NCBI RefSeq assembly: GCF_001458255.1
Contig: NZ_CYSB01000037.1
Location: forward strand, 33,801-97,800
Direction of reading: 5' to 3'
Length of the DNA stretch: 64,000 nucleotides
Origin: Thalassovita autumnalis
Lineage (GTDB): Bacteria > Pseudomonadota > Alphaproteobacteria > Rhodobacterales > Rhodobacteraceae
The position numbers and the translations under genes were made by a program. Positions 63,992 through 64,000 of this stretch are shown here, piece by piece; position 1 is the stretch's first letter, and the number at the start of each line of letters is the position of its first letter. Under the pieces are notes generated by a model that saw only the letters and a program-made list of their open reading frames with translations, was not told the DNA's origin and did not search any database.

Positions 63992-64000
63992 CCTGTTGTT

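Noticed and set aside
1..64000. CRISPR arrays, rRNA or tRNA genes
   Set aside because: No regularly spaced repeats and no tRNA- or rRNA-like segments were seen on reading the window.

Overview
The window looks like part of a large, probably conjugative repABC plasmid or chromid of an alphaproteobacterium, most likely of the Rhodobacterales (roseobacter/Paracoccus-like). The reasons are the repA-repB-repC cassette with its counter-transcribed RNA and parS sites, the style of the virB operon, the GC-rich coding, and the DUF1612/HTH and resolvase pair beside the replication genes. This placement comes from gene families and gene order; no database search was run.

Layout. (1) 1-13002 is a helicase-rich block that I read as a DISARM-related defence island. 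drmB-like (cut by the left edge), drmA-like and a UvrD-like helicase gene form one leftward operon. A divergent operon carries an unrecognised 979-residue protein and a SNF2 helicase (DrmD-like). No DNA methyltransferase and no drmC phospholipase-D gene are visible, so this is a non-canonical or edge-truncated arrangement. (2) 13151-24761 is a leftward type IV secretion operon in the order hypothetical, transglycosylase, virB2, B3, B4, B7, B1, B5, B8, B9, B10, B11, DUF4177, hypothetical, virB6. Most stop and start codons overlap as ATGA. The virB7 lipoprotein gene (55 residues) is easy to miss. No virD4 or relaxase gene is present. (3) 24814-26843 holds a perfect palindrome, an XRE regulator and small unknown genes.

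(4) 27278-55624 is a metal and thiol-redox island: CDF exporter, transglutaminase-like protein, CcdA, YnfA, MerR, ScsB, CcmFGHI, two SCO proteins, DsbB, DsbA, PCuAC, M23 peptidase, DUF411, ZIP, LspA, Lnt, a penicillin-acylase homologue, a broken ctaG, a Zn/Cd/Pb P-type ATPase and L,D-transpeptidases. Eight promoters in it share the MerR signature, a 19-bp spacer around a CTACAGT-like dyad. This suggests that the single merR gene (30218-30646) controls the whole island. The genes together would export or import metals, re-reduce periplasmic thiols, mature cytochromes and copper proteins, and repair or modify lipoproteins and peptidoglycan. A minimal TniA/TniB/TniQ transposon (48197-51702) sits inside it; its left flank is a broken ctaG and its right flank is a broken, unrelated L,D-transpeptidase gene.

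(5) 55738-61635 is the replication and partition module: DUF1612/HTH gene, resolvase, repA, repB, a ctRNA with its own promoter and terminator, repC, and two parS palindromes, one overlapping the repC stop codon. (6) 61636-64000 is a gene-poor stretch, then a hypothetical gene and an ardC antirestriction gene cut short just after its metal-binding HELAH motif.
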